Below, piece after piece: positions 53,745 through 63,705 of a stretch of DNA of 64,000 nucleotides (positions are counted from its first letter, which is position 1; the number at the start of each line of letters is the position of its first letter). The position numbers were made by a program, and so were the translations under genes. Source of the stretch: CAVUOA01 sp963742955 (GTDB lineage: Bacteria; Bacteroidota; Ignavibacteria; Tepidaquicellales; OLB5). The stretch covers positions 1,488,001 to 1,552,000 of the forward strand of contig CAVUOA010000008.1 of assembly GCA_963742955.1 (NCBI GenBank), written 5' to 3'. A model generated the notes under the pieces. That model saw only the letters and a program-made list of their open reading frames with translations. It ran no database searches and was not told the DNA's origin.

Positions 53745-54559
53745 GCGTTGAAGTTTTCTTAATTCTCTTCGGTGTCGGCATTGCAGCGGGAATTTTATCG
53801 GGTTTATTCGGTGTAGGCGGAGGGATAGTAATTGTCCCTTCGCTTATTGCAGTTTATTCTCTTATTGGCTTTAACTCGCCATATGTTGTTCACATTGCAA
53901 TTTCCACAAGCCTTTTTACCATTATTTTTACAAGTACGTCATCAGCATACAAACATTCCAGGCACGGCAACGTTTTCTGGCTTGCAGCGTTTTTAATCGG
54001 GATATCCAGTGCGGCTGCTGTTTTTGTTTTTTCCAAAATCGCGTTTGCACTTCCCGGTGATGTGCTGAAAAAAATATTCGGAGTTGTTTTGATTCTTGTG
54101 AGCATTAAGATGCTGACAGAAAAAAAATCAGCAAGCGATAAGGACAACGACGGCTTTGACCCGGGGAAAATAAAGAAAGTATACTGCATGCTGATAGGTG
54201 CGCTGGCAGGAACGATTGCTGCGTTCACGGGACTCGGAGGCGGGATATTTAAAATTCCGCTGCTGCATTACGCAGCTAAGTTTCCAATCAGGAAAGCCAT
54301 CGGCACGTCATCAGCCGCTTTGTTTATTACTTCTCTTGCAGGAGCCTTAAGCTATATATTTAATGCGCCACCTGGAGCAAATACTATGAAATTTTCAATC
54401 GGTATAGTTGACGCGCTTTCCGCCGTTCCCATCGTAATGGCTTCGATACCTTTTGCGCAGGTTGGAGTATATCTTAATAAAAAAACTCAAAGCTTTCTGC
54501 TTAAGAAGCTCTTTGCCTGCTTAATACTTATCATGGCAGTAAAGATGTTGTTTTTTTAA
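53741..54559 (+). CDS. TSUP-family (TauE/SafE) permease
   Basis: 272 residues with about eight membrane helices. The two internal repeats of the family are visible, GGGIVIVPSL after GLFGVG (about residues 23-36) and GLGGGIFKIP (about 164-173). TSUP proteins export or import sulfite, organosulfonates or other anions. The start is a TTG that overlaps the ctpA stop (TTGA), so the genes are translationally coupled. A second partial copy of its 3-prime end exists at 62521-62602. Confidence 0.88.
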   Translation: MSVEVFLILFGVGIAAGILSGLFGVGGGIVIVPSLIAVYSLIGFNSPYVVHIAISTSLFTIIFTSTSSAYKHSRHGNVFWLAAFLIGISSAAAVFVFSKIAFALPGDVLKKIFGVVLILVSIKMLTEKKSASDKDNDGFDPGKIKKVYCMLIGALAGTIAAFTGLGGGIFKIPLLHYAAKFPIRKAIGTSSAALFITSLAGALSYIFNAPPGANTMKFSIGIVDALSAVPIVMASIPFAQVGVYLNKKTQSFLLKKLFACLILIMAVKMLFF

Positions 54560-54576
54560 CTGGGAAGTGTCATTTT

Positions 54577-55267
54577 TCATTCAGTTATTCTAATCCTGTA
54601 TCCCACACCCGACTCGGTTAAAAAAATCTGCGGATGTTCGGGGTCATCTTCGAGCTTTTTCCTGAGCTGAGATATGTAAATTCTTACATACTGCGATTCG
54701 TCCGAAAATGCTTTTCCCCAGATTTCTTTTAAAATGTATCCATGAGTTAAAACCTTGCCTGCATTGCGGATAAAAAGAGTCAGTAGAGAGTATTCCGTTG
54801 CGGTTAGTTTAACCGGTTCACCTGCCTTAGTTACCACGCGTGAATTAAAATCCACCTCAACCGAATTAAATTTAAATACAGGGTTTGATTCTTCGGGATG
54901 AACGTTTCTTAATGCTGCCCGGATTCTTGCATTAAGCTCATTTGTATTAAACGGCTTGGTAAGATAATCATTTGCCCCCGCGTCAAGAGCGGAAACAATA
55001 TCGCTTTCCGAATTTCTTACCGAAAGAATAATTACAGGAACATCAGACCACTGCCTTATTTTTTTCAGTACTTCGAGCCCGTCTTCATCCGGCAAGTCCG
55101 AGGTCAAGCAGAATTAACTCCGGTTTTACCGATACTGCTTTTATTAATCCTTCATTTGCGTTCTCTGCTTCGTGAATTTTATATCCTCCTGCTTCGAGGC
55201 TTATTTTCAGAAACCTTCTTATCTGAATCTCATCATCAATTATAAGAATAATGCGTTTGTTATCCAT
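54577..55267 (-). CDS. kdpE: KdpE response regulator (frameshifted)
   Basis: About 229 residues after removing one base near 55090-55100, so LLDLGLPDEDGLEVL becomes continuous. The receiver part has DDE near residues 11-13 and the phospho-acceptor Asp in ILLDLG; the second part is a winged-helix OmpR/PhoB output domain (residues 130-229) ending VGYRIRI. KdpE activates kdpFABC when potassium or turgor is low. It overlaps kdpD by 8 bases. The frameshift hits the receiver and, if real, would disable the system. Confidence 0.93.
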
Positions 55268-57941
55268 TTACGTGTATTAAATATTCTTCGAAGTTCTGCG
55301 GAATTTCAATATCGAATTCAAGACCGCCCCCCGGAATGTTTTTGGCAGTAATTGTACCGCCGTGCGCTTCAACAAATCCTTTTGATATTGATAAGCCCAG
55401 CCCGGTTCCGCCGCTATGACCGCTGCTTACACGGTAGAATTTATCGAATATATGTTCAAGCTGCGCCTCATCAACACCCTGACCGCAGTCCGAAACTGAA
55501 ATTATTAAATTGTCCGTTCCTGTTGATGCCCTGATTAAAATTTCAGTTCCCGCCGGAGTATAGACTGATGCGTTTATTAAAATATTTTTTAATACCTGTT
55601 CCATCAGGACAAAATCAATTTTTACAGGTTTGATATCAGGCGATATTTCAATTTTAATTTTGCGCCCTGAAAGCTCCGTATTTAAATTTTTCAGAGTTGA
55701 ATTTATTAAATCGTGAACGTCAAACCATTTTAAATTAAGCTCCATGCTGCCCGATTCAATTCTTGTCATGTCAAGCAGATTTTCCACCAGCCTGTTTAAA
55801 CGTGTTGAAGCAATGCTGATATCATTAAGCATCAGAATATTGGTATCTGACGGATTACCCCTTGAATTTTCCTTAAGGTAATTTGATATGCTCATAATTG
55901 CGGCCAGCGGAGTTTTCAGCTCATGCGAAATACTGTTAAAAAGATTTTTGTAAAGCTTTTCCGATTCTTCAATTAACAAAGCGCGTTTGCTGCTTTCGTT
56001 CAGAAGCTCTCTTTCGATGGCAACGCCTGCCTGTGAAATGAAGCTGCCCAGCAGTGTTTCTTCGTCAATTTTTAATTCATCCCTGTTGTTAAACATTATT
56101 GCGGCTGCGCCGAAAATTTTCCTCGGGCTTGAAAGCGGGTAATACTGTCCCTCGGCGGAGGGGAGAGTGTTGGTAAATCTCCCGGCTTTTTTCCCGTTTG
56201 CGAATGACCAGGCTGCAACGCTTAGTTCCTTCTGGCTTAGCGTAAGCAGGTTCTCGTTTGCAAATGTATTGAACAGGACACCCTTGGAATCCGAAAGCAG
56301 AATAACACACTCAGCATTAAAAACCTGTTTGATATTGCTAACAACCGTATATAAAACGTCTTCCACGCTCCTTGAGCCTGAAAGCTCGTTTGCCAGGTTA
56401 TAAAGCGCTAAAGCGCGTTTTTCTCTCTGCCTTACCGCATATTCTCTTGCCCTGATTTTTGTTGTTAATATGCTTGTCACTGTTGCTATTATGAAATACA
56501 TAGCAAACATAAGCACGTCTTCAGACTTGCCGATATTAAACGTAAAGCGAGGCGGGATAAAAAAGAAATTCCATATAAGCGCGCTTAAACCCGCAGCCAG
56601 CAAAACAGGACCGGGTCCGAAAATTAAGGGAAGCAGGGCAACCGCAAGAAGCAGAATCATTGCAACAGTCTGGTAGCCGAGAAATGGCGATAAAGGGTAA
56701 AGTATAACTGCAATTGAGGTAATAATCAGAAAAGTAGTAAAATATTTTACAAAACCCGATTGTGAGCGCAGCACCCTTCTTAATGAAAAACGTTCTTTTT
56801 TGCCTGTTTCTGTTCCAACTACATAAACGTCTATACTGCCGCTTTCCTCTATAAGCCTGTCGGCTATTCTTCTTCCCGAAAGTATGTACGGAAATTTTCT
56901 CTTTTCGGGTTTGCCCGCAAGTATAAGCGATACGTTTTCTTCTTTTGCCGTTCTTATAATTGCCTGTACAATGTTTTCATCAGAGGTTGTCATAATTTCG
57001 GCGCCAAGCTCGCGCGCAAGGTCAAGATTCTTTTTTAAACCGGGTATATCGGCTTCGGCAGCAGGCTTTGATGTTTCTACATACAAAGCTATCCATGAAG
57101 CATGCATGCTGTACGAAACAGAGCGCGCCCACCTTATTAAATATTCGGAAGAAGGGCTTGCGCTGACGGCAACAAGTATTCTCTGCCCCGATTTCCAGGG
57201 ACCGGGAATACGTTTATCATGCATATAATCTCTCAGCTGCTTATCGACGCGGTCGGCTGTCAGCCTTAAAGACATTTCTCTCAGCGCGGTCAGATTTCCA
57301 ACCTTGAAAAAATTCTCTATCGCTCTTGCCGATTGCTCTCCTTTATATACTTTGCCTTCTTCAAGCCTTTCGAGAAGCTCTTCGGGCGAAATGTCTATTA
57401 ACGCTATTTCATCGGCGTTATCAAGAATCGAATCAGGCACGGTTTCGCGTACGATGATGCCGGATATTTGAGCTACGGTGCCTGCTTTGCTTTCAAGATG
57501 CTGAACGTTTAATGTTGTAAATACATCGATTCCTTTATCAAGTATTTCCAGTACATCGAGGTATCTTTTATTGTGCCTGCTTCCGGGAGCGTTTGTATGC
57601 GCAAGCTCATCGACAAGAACAAGAGCGGGTTTTCTGAGAAGAATTGCATCAATGTCCATCTCCTCAAGCTCAATATTGTTATAAAGGAGTTTTTTTCTCG
57701 GGATAAAAGGAATGTTTTTAGTGAGCGCTTCGGTTTCTTCCCTGCCGTGTGTTTCAACATAGCCTATAACGGCATCTGTACCGTTATTTAATTCGCTCTG
57801 TGTTTCCTGAAGCATTGAATATGTTTTGCCCGCGCCGGCGCACATCCCGAAGAAAATTTTCAGCCTGCCCCTGTTTTTCTTTTCTTCTCTTTTTTTTATA
57901 CGGGCAAGAATTTCATCTGCATTGGGCTTTAATGTTCCCAT
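55260..57941 (-). CDS. kdpD: Sensor histidine kinase KdpD
   Basis: 893 residues, normal size. N-terminal KdpD domain with GMCAGAGKTYSMLQE (Walker A, about residues 32-46), then a universal-stress-protein-type domain (about 250-370), four membrane helices (about 395-500), a GAF-like segment and the kinase core with HELKTPLAAI (H box, about residue 665) and GTGLGLSISKGFVEAHGG. It senses potassium limitation and phosphorylates KdpE. It is preceded by kdpC with a 4-base gap. Confidence 0.97.
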   Translation of the reverse strand: MGTLKPNADEILARIKKREEKKNRGRLKIFFGMCAGAGKTYSMLQETQSELNNGTDAVIGYVETHGREETEALTKNIPFIPRKKLLYNNIELEEMDIDAILLRKPALVLVDELAHTNAPGSRHNKRYLDVLEILDKGIDVFTTLNVQHLESKAGTVAQISGIIVRETVPDSILDNADEIALIDISPEELLERLEEGKVYKGEQSARAIENFFKVGNLTALREMSLRLTADRVDKQLRDYMHDKRIPGPWKSGQRILVAVSASPSSEYLIRWARSVSYSMHASWIALYVETSKPAAEADIPGLKKNLDLARELGAEIMTTSDENIVQAIIRTAKEENVSLILAGKPEKRKFPYILSGRRIADRLIEESGSIDVYVVGTETGKKERFSLRRVLRSQSGFVKYFTTFLIITSIAVILYPLSPFLGYQTVAMILLLAVALLPLIFGPGPVLLAAGLSALIWNFFFIPPRFTFNIGKSEDVLMFAMYFIIATVTSILTTKIRAREYAVRQREKRALALYNLANELSGSRSVEDVLYTVVSNIKQVFNAECVILLSDSKGVLFNTFANENLLTLSQKELSVAAWSFANGKKAGRFTNTLPSAEGQYYPLSSPRKIFGAAAIMFNNRDELKIDEETLLGSFISQAGVAIERELLNESSKRALLIEESEKLYKNLFNSISHELKTPLAAIMSISNYLKENSRGNPSDTNILMLNDISIASTRLNRLVENLLDMTRIESGSMELNLKWFDVHDLINSTLKNLNTELSGRKIKIEISPDIKPVKIDFVLMEQVLKNILINASVYTPAGTEILIRASTGTDNLIISVSDCGQGVDEAQLEHIFDKFYRVSSGHSGGTGLGLSISKGFVEAHGGTITAKNIPGGGLEFDIEIPQNFEEYLIHVNG

Positions 57942-57945
57942 GACA

Positions 57946-58521
57946 TTATTTCAATTTATCCAGTTCAAGGTTCAGTTTCAGAACATTGATTCTTTCTTCT
58001 CCTAATATCCCGAATTGAGGTTTTTCAATCAATCTATTAATTAAATCTTCTATTTTCATGCGGTAAGATTCATCCCATCCGCGCGCTTTAATAATGCGTG
58101 AAATCTGCAATTTTGATGAAATAATGCTTATATCGGGGTCAACTCCGCTTGCTGAGGATGTCAGCATTTCCTGCGGTATTACGGTATTTTCAGGCAGTCC
58201 GTTCTCTTTAATAAATGCCAGTTTTCTTGCGTTAATGCTGTCTGCAAGGATTTTACTGGTTGGTCCTAAATTAGATGCTCCCGAAGGCATCGGATTGTAA
58301 TTTACAGCAGACGGTCTTCCTTTGAAATATTTATCACTTGTGAAGCTCTGTCCGATTAACTCCGAGCCTATTATATTATTACCCGAAGTAATCATGCTTC
58401 CGTTTGACCGGTGCGGGAAGATAACCTGCGAAATTCCTGTCATAAGAAGAGGATAAATTAACCCGGTAAAAATTGTCATTATCAGCAGGAACAAAATCGA
58501 TGTAACTGCGGTCTTTTTCAT
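57946..58521 (-). CDS. kdpC: K+-transporting ATPase subunit KdpC
   Basis: 191 residues: one N-terminal transmembrane helix and a periplasmic domain with the family sequence GSELIGQSFTSDKYFKGRPSA, then DPDISIISSKLQISRIIKARG. KdpC stabilises the KdpFABC complex and increases its affinity for ATP. Gaps to kdpB and kdpD are only 4 bases each. Confidence 0.96.
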   Translation of the reverse strand: MKKTAVTSILFLLIMTIFTGLIYPLLMTGISQVIFPHRSNGSMITSGNNIIGSELIGQSFTSDKYFKGRPSAVNYNPMPSGASNLGPTSKILADSINARKLAFIKENGLPENTVIPQEMLTSSASGVDPDISIISSKLQISRIIKARGWDESYRMKIEDLINRLIEKPQFGILGEERINVLKLNLELDKLK

Positions 58522-58525
58522 TGCC

Positions 58526-60601
58526 TCATATTAATTTTAAAAAATTTACAGCGAGGTCAATCAGTTTTATTCCGATAAACGGAATAATTAAACCGCCGAA
58601 CCCGTAAATTAAAATATTTCTTTTCAAAACTGCGGCAGCGCCCATCGGTTTATACTTTATTCCTTTCAGCGCAAGCGGAATTAACGCAATAATAATCAGC
58701 GCATTGAATATCACCGCGCTTAGTATTGCGCTTTCAGGCGTTGCAAGGTGCATAATATTCAGCTTGCTGAGCGCTCCATGACCGTTTGAAAGCGTATACA
58801 ATACCGAAAACATTGCAGGCAGTATAGCAAAATATTTTGCAGCATCATTTGCAATGCTGAAAGTTGTTAAGGCTCCGCGCGTCATTAAAAGCTGTTTGCC
58901 TGTTTCAACTACTTCAATAAGTTTTGTCGGATTGCTGTCGAGGTCAACCATGTTACCCGCTTCGCGCGCCGCCTGTGTGCCGGTGTTCATAGCTATACCT
59001 ACGTCCGATTGCGCAAGCGCCGGGGCATCATTTGTTCCGTCACCAATCATTCCGACCAGATGACCGTTTGCCTGTTCATCACGGATTCTTTTTAATTTAT
59101 CTTCCGGTTTTGCTTCCGCCATAAAATCATCTACCCCGGCTTCGGCGGCAATAGATGCTGCAGTAAGCGGATTATCACCTGTAATCATTACGGTTTTAAT
59201 TCCCATTTTCCGTAAATGCGCGAATCTTTCTTTTATACCGCCTTTAACAATATCCTTGAGACGGATAACCCCAAGAGCTATATTTCCTTCGGAAACAACA
59301 AGGGGGGTACTGCCTTCGAGCGCAATCTGCTCCACATGTTTTTTCAAATCATACGGGATAATTCCCCCTTCGCCGGTCAAATGTCTTTCAATAGCATCCG
59401 AAGCCCCTTTGCGGATTTTTCTGACAATCCCGTTTTCAGTCAGGTCTATGCCGCTCATACGGTGTTCAGCAGAAAACGGTATAAACTCCGCTGATGACGG
59501 CTGTACTTCTTTGGGCTTCAGGCGGTATTTTTCTTTGGCAAGTATTACTATTGACCTGCCTTCGGGTGTTTCATCTGATATCGATGAAAGCATTGCGGCT
59601 TCGGCTAATTGCGATTCGCTTACCCCGGTTACCGGTATGAATTCCGTAGCCATGCGGTTGCCTAATGTTATAGTTCCTGTTTTATCGAGCAGTAAAACAT
59701 CGAGGTCTCCTGCGGCTTCAACGGCTTTGCCGCTTGTGGCAATAACATTTTTTTTAATCAGCCTGTCCATGCCGCTGATGCCTATTGCGCTCAGCAAACC
59801 GCCGATAGTAGTAGGTATTAAGCATACAAGCAGTGAAATTAAAACAGGCATAGATAGATTTCCCGGCCCGGTATTTCCCGAAGCAGTTAATCCATAGTCA
59901 AAATAGGCAGGAAGAGTTGCAACAGCCAGCAAAAATATTATTGTAAGACCTGCGAGCATAATTATCAGCGCAATTTCATTGGGTGTTTTTTGCCTTTTGG
60001 CGCCTTCAACAAGCTCAATAAGCTTATCCATAAACGAATGACCGGGCTCCGATGTAATTTTAATAACAATTCTGTCACTTATCACTTTTGTGCCCCCTGT
60101 AACTGCGCACCGGTCGCCGCCCGATTCACGGATAACAGGCGCGGATTCGCCCGTGATGGCTGATTCATCGACGCTTGCAATTCCTTCAATTACGTCGCCG
60201 TCTGCGGGAATAACATCACCCGCTTCGCAAACAACTAAATCGCCTTTAACCAAATCAATCCCGCCGATTTTAATTTCTTTTTTCCCTTCGAGCTTTCTTG
60301 CAACTATAAATCCCCGCGTTTTCTTCAGGCTTTCTGCCTGCGCTTTACCCCTGCCTTCTGCAATTGCTTCGGCGAAGTTTGCAAACAGCACGGTAAACCA
60401 CAGCCACAAGGCAATCTGCACGTTAAAAAAAGATAAGTGTGAAAAAAGTGATAATGATGTCAGTAAAGCTCCTATTCCTACAATAAACATTACCGGGTTT
60501 TTCATTAAAATCCGCGGGTTCAGCTTTTTAAACGAGCCGGCAGCCGAAGCTTTTAAAATCTTTATATCGAATAAACTTATGTTTTCTGCTTTTTTTACCA
60601 T
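58526..60601 (-). CDS. kdpB: K+-transporting P-type ATPase subunit KdpB
   Basis: 691 residues, the usual length. P-type ATPase landmarks are intact: the actuator loop ITGESAPV, the phosphorylation motif DKTGTITLGN (Asp near residue 306) and the hinge MIGDGTNDAPALAQSD. It supplies the energy for high-affinity potassium uptake through KdpA. kdpA ends one base before it starts. Confidence 0.98.
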   Translation of the reverse strand: MVKKAENISLFDIKILKASAAGSFKKLNPRILMKNPVMFIVGIGALLTSLSLFSHLSFFNVQIALWLWFTVLFANFAEAIAEGRGKAQAESLKKTRGFIVARKLEGKKEIKIGGIDLVKGDLVVCEAGDVIPADGDVIEGIASVDESAITGESAPVIRESGGDRCAVTGGTKVISDRIVIKITSEPGHSFMDKLIELVEGAKRQKTPNEIALIIMLAGLTIIFLLAVATLPAYFDYGLTASGNTGPGNLSMPVLISLLVCLIPTTIGGLLSAIGISGMDRLIKKNVIATSGKAVEAAGDLDVLLLDKTGTITLGNRMATEFIPVTGVSESQLAEAAMLSSISDETPEGRSIVILAKEKYRLKPKEVQPSSAEFIPFSAEHRMSGIDLTENGIVRKIRKGASDAIERHLTGEGGIIPYDLKKHVEQIALEGSTPLVVSEGNIALGVIRLKDIVKGGIKERFAHLRKMGIKTVMITGDNPLTAASIAAEAGVDDFMAEAKPEDKLKRIRDEQANGHLVGMIGDGTNDAPALAQSDVGIAMNTGTQAAREAGNMVDLDSNPTKLIEVVETGKQLLMTRGALTTFSIANDAAKYFAILPAMFSVLYTLSNGHGALSKLNIMHLATPESAILSAVIFNALIIIALIPLALKGIKYKPMGAAAVLKRNILIYGFGGLIIPFIGIKLIDLAVNFLKLI

Positions 60602-60602
60602 T

Positions 60603-62291
60603 TTAAAAACTTACTCCGTTATTCATTAAAATGTGTTCAGCAACAGGTCCCAGGCTTAAAGCAGGGAAGAATGTTAACGCGCCGATAATTATAATTACAG
60701 CAATCAGGAACCAGAGGAACAGCGGTGTATCTGTTCTTAATGTACCTGATGATTCAGGCGTGATGTTTTTCTTAACCATGCTTCCGGCAATTACCATTAC
60801 AGGAACAAGAACTCCAAACCTGCCGATTATCATCCCGAATCCCATTAGAATATTGTAAAACGTGCTTACATTCAGCCCTGCAAATGCGCTGCCGTTGTTT
60901 CCCGCTGCTGAAGAAAATGCGTAGAGTATTTCAGAAAAGCCATGCGGACCGGAATTATTAAGACTTGCAAGCCCTGCTGATGCAGTAGAACCTATTGCGG
61001 TGAAGATTAGAATTACTGCGCTGGGAATCAGCAAAGCCAGGACAGACATTTTTATTTCGAGAGATTCTATTTTTTTGCCGAGGTATTCGGGTGTTCTGCC
61101 GACCATGAGTCCCGCAATAAATACAGCTATGAAAACATAAATCAGCAATCCGTACAGCCCGCACCCGACACCGCCGAAGATTACTTCACCGATTTGAATG
61201 TTGAACAGCTCAACTAATCCCGTTAAAGGGCTCATGCTGTCATGCATTGAGTTTACAGACCCGTTTGACGCATCCGTTGTTGCTGTTGACCATATAACGC
61301 TGTTTGTAACGCCGAATCGCGTTTCTTTTCCTTCCATGCTTCCGCTTAAACCGTTAACGCTGTTATGCGAATATTCCGAATAAAGCGAAAGTGAAAGTCC
61401 GGCAATAAACAAAATCAGCATTGCGGCAAATAATATTCTGCCCTGCTTTAGAGAACCAACCATCCTGCCGTATGTGTATGTCAATCCTGAAGCAATGCCG
61501 AGAATGGCGAGCATTTCAATAAGATTAGTAAGCGGTGTGGGGTTTTCAAACGGAAATGCGCTGTTGGTATTAAAAAATCCGCCGCCGTTAGTGCCGAGCT
61601 GTTTTATTGCAATCTGCGATGCTGCCGGACCTAAAGGAATTACCTGTTCGCCTCCTTCAGGTGTTATTACCTTTTGATAGTCTGCGAATGTCTGTACAGT
61701 TCCCTGGCTGACAAGCGCAATTGTCATTATTATTGAAAGAGGGAGCAGTACATACAGCACAATTCTTGTCATATCCTGCCAGAAATTGCCGAGTGAATTC
61801 CCCTGTTTTTTTACTAATCCTCTTATTAAAGCAAGAAGCACTGCAATACCAGTTGCCGCGCTGACAAAATTCTGCACGGTTAAGCCGAACATTTGAGTGA
61901 AATAACTCATGGTAGTTTCACCGGCGTAAAATTGCCAGTTGGTGTTAGTCATAAAGCTGGCAGCAGTATTGAATGAGAGCCAGAAAGGCACATTATCAAG
62001 ATTCTGCGGATTTAGTGGAAGCCATTTTTGTGTAAGCTGGATTATCATCAGCAGAACAAACCCAAAGAAGTTAAAAAGAAGGACCGAATAAAGATATTTT
62101 TTCCAGTTCATGCCATCTTCGGGATTAATGCGCAGTAATTTGTAAAACAGTTTCTCGATTCCGCCGAAAACGGGAATGAGAAAATGCTTTTCACCAGTAA
62201 ACACTTTTGCCATAAACCTGCCAAGAAGGGGAGTTACTGCAATAAGCAGCGCAATATACAGCAGTACCTGTAAAAAATCATTGAAACCCAT
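60603..62291 (-). CDS. kdpA: K+-transporting ATPase subunit KdpA
   Basis: 562 residues with ten membrane helices, a member of the superfamily of K+ transporters. Selectivity-filter stretches are seen, for example TNTNWQFYAGE, GTNGGGFFNTNSAFPFENPTP and AAGNNGSAFAGL. KdpA forms the potassium channel subunit of the complex. It follows kdpF directly. Confidence 0.98.
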   Translation of the reverse strand: MGFNDFLQVLLYIALLIAVTPLLGRFMAKVFTGEKHFLIPVFGGIEKLFYKLLRINPEDGMNWKKYLYSVLLFNFFGFVLLMIIQLTQKWLPLNPQNLDNVPFWLSFNTAASFMTNTNWQFYAGETTMSYFTQMFGLTVQNFVSAATGIAVLLALIRGLVKKQGNSLGNFWQDMTRIVLYVLLPLSIIMTIALVSQGTVQTFADYQKVITPEGGEQVIPLGPAASQIAIKQLGTNGGGFFNTNSAFPFENPTPLTNLIEMLAILGIASGLTYTYGRMVGSLKQGRILFAAMLILFIAGLSLSLYSEYSHNSVNGLSGSMEGKETRFGVTNSVIWSTATTDASNGSVNSMHDSMSPLTGLVELFNIQIGEVIFGGVGCGLYGLLIYVFIAVFIAGLMVGRTPEYLGKKIESLEIKMSVLALLIPSAVILIFTAIGSTASAGLASLNNSGPHGFSEILYAFSSAAGNNGSAFAGLNVSTFYNILMGFGMIIGRFGVLVPVMVIAGSMVKKNITPESSGTLRTDTPLFLWFLIAVIIIIGALTFFPALSLGPVAEHILMNNGVSF

Positions 62292-62292
62292 T

Positions 62293-62376
62293 TTAAAATT
62301 TCTCCGGTTTTAAAATGACATAGACAAGATAAACGAGCAGTAAAAACGATATAAATCCGCCAGTGATGTAATCCAT
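62293..62376 (-). CDS. kdpF: KdpF small subunit
   Basis: A 27-residue peptide with ATG at 62376: MDYITGGFISFLLLVYLVYV and a short basic tail. It is a single hydrophobic helix with the length and place of KdpF, the small lipid-like stabiliser of the Kdp complex. One base separates it from kdpA. Confidence 0.9.
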   Translation of the reverse strand: MDYITGGFISFLLLVYLVYVILKPEKF

Positions 62377-62520
62377 TTTTGCTTCAAATATAAAAGCGGA
62401 TATATAAGTAAAAAATTAAAGGTTTGGCTGAATGTGTAAAAATTTTATAAAGATGAAGGGTTTAGTCACTCTTAGAAAGGTTTTCGCAGTTAATTTTACT
62501 ATGGTAAGGCATAGCCAATA

Positions 62521-62602
62521 AAAAAACCGCAGCTATCTGCTTAAGAAGCTCTTCGCGTGTTTAATACTTATCATGGCGCTGAAGAAGCTGTTGTTTTACT
62601 AT
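62521..62602 (+). pseudogene. 3-prime fragment of a TSUP permease gene
   Basis: The reading frame gives LLKKLFACLILIMA followed by LKKLLF, almost the same as the last residues of the TSUP gene at 53741-54559 (LLKKLFACLILIMAVKMLFF). Nucleotide identity over about 70 bases is high. An in-frame stop lies just before it, so only the tail of a second copy survives. It lies next to the end of phoH. Confidence 0.75.
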
Positions 62603-63606
62603 CCCTCTGCCGTTTTATCTTCTTTATTATTATTGCCGTTAGAGAAATCCTCGTAAGCTTTGATAATATCTTTAACCAGCCTGTGGCGCACAACGTCTTT
62701 TTTATCGAGGTATACAAATTCAACACCGTCAATATGCTGAAGAATATTCTGTATCTGCACCAATCCTGATGTTTGTCTTGAGGGCAAATCGATTTGTGTT
62801 ATATCACCCGTAATAATTGCTCTTGAGCTTACACCAAGGCGGGTGAGAAACATTTTCATTTGCAGCGCAGTTGAGTTCTGCGCTTCATCAAGAATAAGAA
62901 ATGCGTTGTTGAGTGTTCTTCCTCTCATGTATGCCAGTGGAATGATTTCAATTATATTTTTTTCAAAATAACTGCGCAGTTTTTCGCGCGGCACCATATC
63001 TTCAAGCGCATCAAGCAGCGGCTTGAGATAGGGGTCAACCTTCTCGGATAAATCGCCGGGCAGGAAGCCGAGGCTTTCGCCTGCTTCAACCGCGGGTCTT
63101 GAAAGGATTATCCTGCCTGCCTTTTTGCTGCGTAAAGCTGCAAGCGCAATAGCAACCGAGAGATATGTTTTGCCTGTTCCGGCAGGACCTATAACAAAAA
63201 CGATTTCATTTTTCTGTGTTTGTAAATAAAACTCACGCTGCCCGAGTGTTTTGGGCTTAATAAAATCGTTTTTATCAACGAGTATAACTTCGTCGAGGTC
63301 TTCGCGTTTAATTCCGGTGTGCTTTTCGAGGTCGTTATCCTGCGAGCCTGTAACAAGCTCGATGATAAGGTTAACGTCGCCTTCGGTAATTTTGTTCTGC
63401 CGTTTCTGCAGGAAAGTCAGCTCTTTAAAAATTGTTTCGAGCTGTGCAAGCTCTTCAGGCTCGCCTTTTAAGTGGAGGCGTTCTCCTCTAAGAGTAATAG
63501 TTGATTTAAATTTTTCCCGAATAAGGTCGATGTTTCTGTCATTTATCCCTGCGAGGTCAGCAAGGTCAACTCCTTCGAGTGTGATATTTTTTTCTTCTTC
63601 TGCCAA
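62599..63606 (-). CDS. PhoH-family ATPase
   Basis: 335 residues, typical of PhoH/YbeZ proteins. Walker A GPAGTGKTYLSVAIA (near residue 140) and Walker B FLILDEAQNS (near 236) are clear, with the family motif SRPAVEAGESLGFLPGD. YbeZ-type proteins work with YbeY in ribosome/RNA processing. ybeY is not in the window. Confidence 0.93.
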   Translation of the reverse strand: MAEEEKNITLEGVDLADLAGINDRNIDLIREKFKSTITLRGERLHLKGEPEELAQLETIFKELTFLQKRQNKITEGDVNLIIELVTGSQDNDLEKHTGIKREDLDEVILVDKNDFIKPKTLGQREFYLQTQKNEIVFVIGPAGTGKTYLSVAIALAALRSKKAGRIILSRPAVEAGESLGFLPGDLSEKVDPYLKPLLDALEDMVPREKLRSYFEKNIIEIIPLAYMRGRTLNNAFLILDEAQNSTALQMKMFLTRLGVSSRAIITGDITQIDLPSRQTSGLVQIQNILQHIDGVEFVYLDKKDVVRHRLVKDIIKAYEDFSNGNNNKEDKTAEG

Positions 63607-63633
63607 TTCAGTATTTTGTTAAGTTAAAAATGA

Positions 63634-63669
63634 AAAACCCTTATGCTCCGAAGAAACATAAGGGTTTAT
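63634..63669 (-). terminator. Rho-independent terminator
   Basis: AAACCCTTATG (63635-63645) pairs with CATAAGGGTTT (63657-63667). On the minus strand it lies after the LysM gene and is followed by a short T-rich stretch. Confidence 0.7.
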
Positions 63670-63705
63670 AATTGTTAATACTTTAACAATTGAAATGAAG
63701 TCCGG

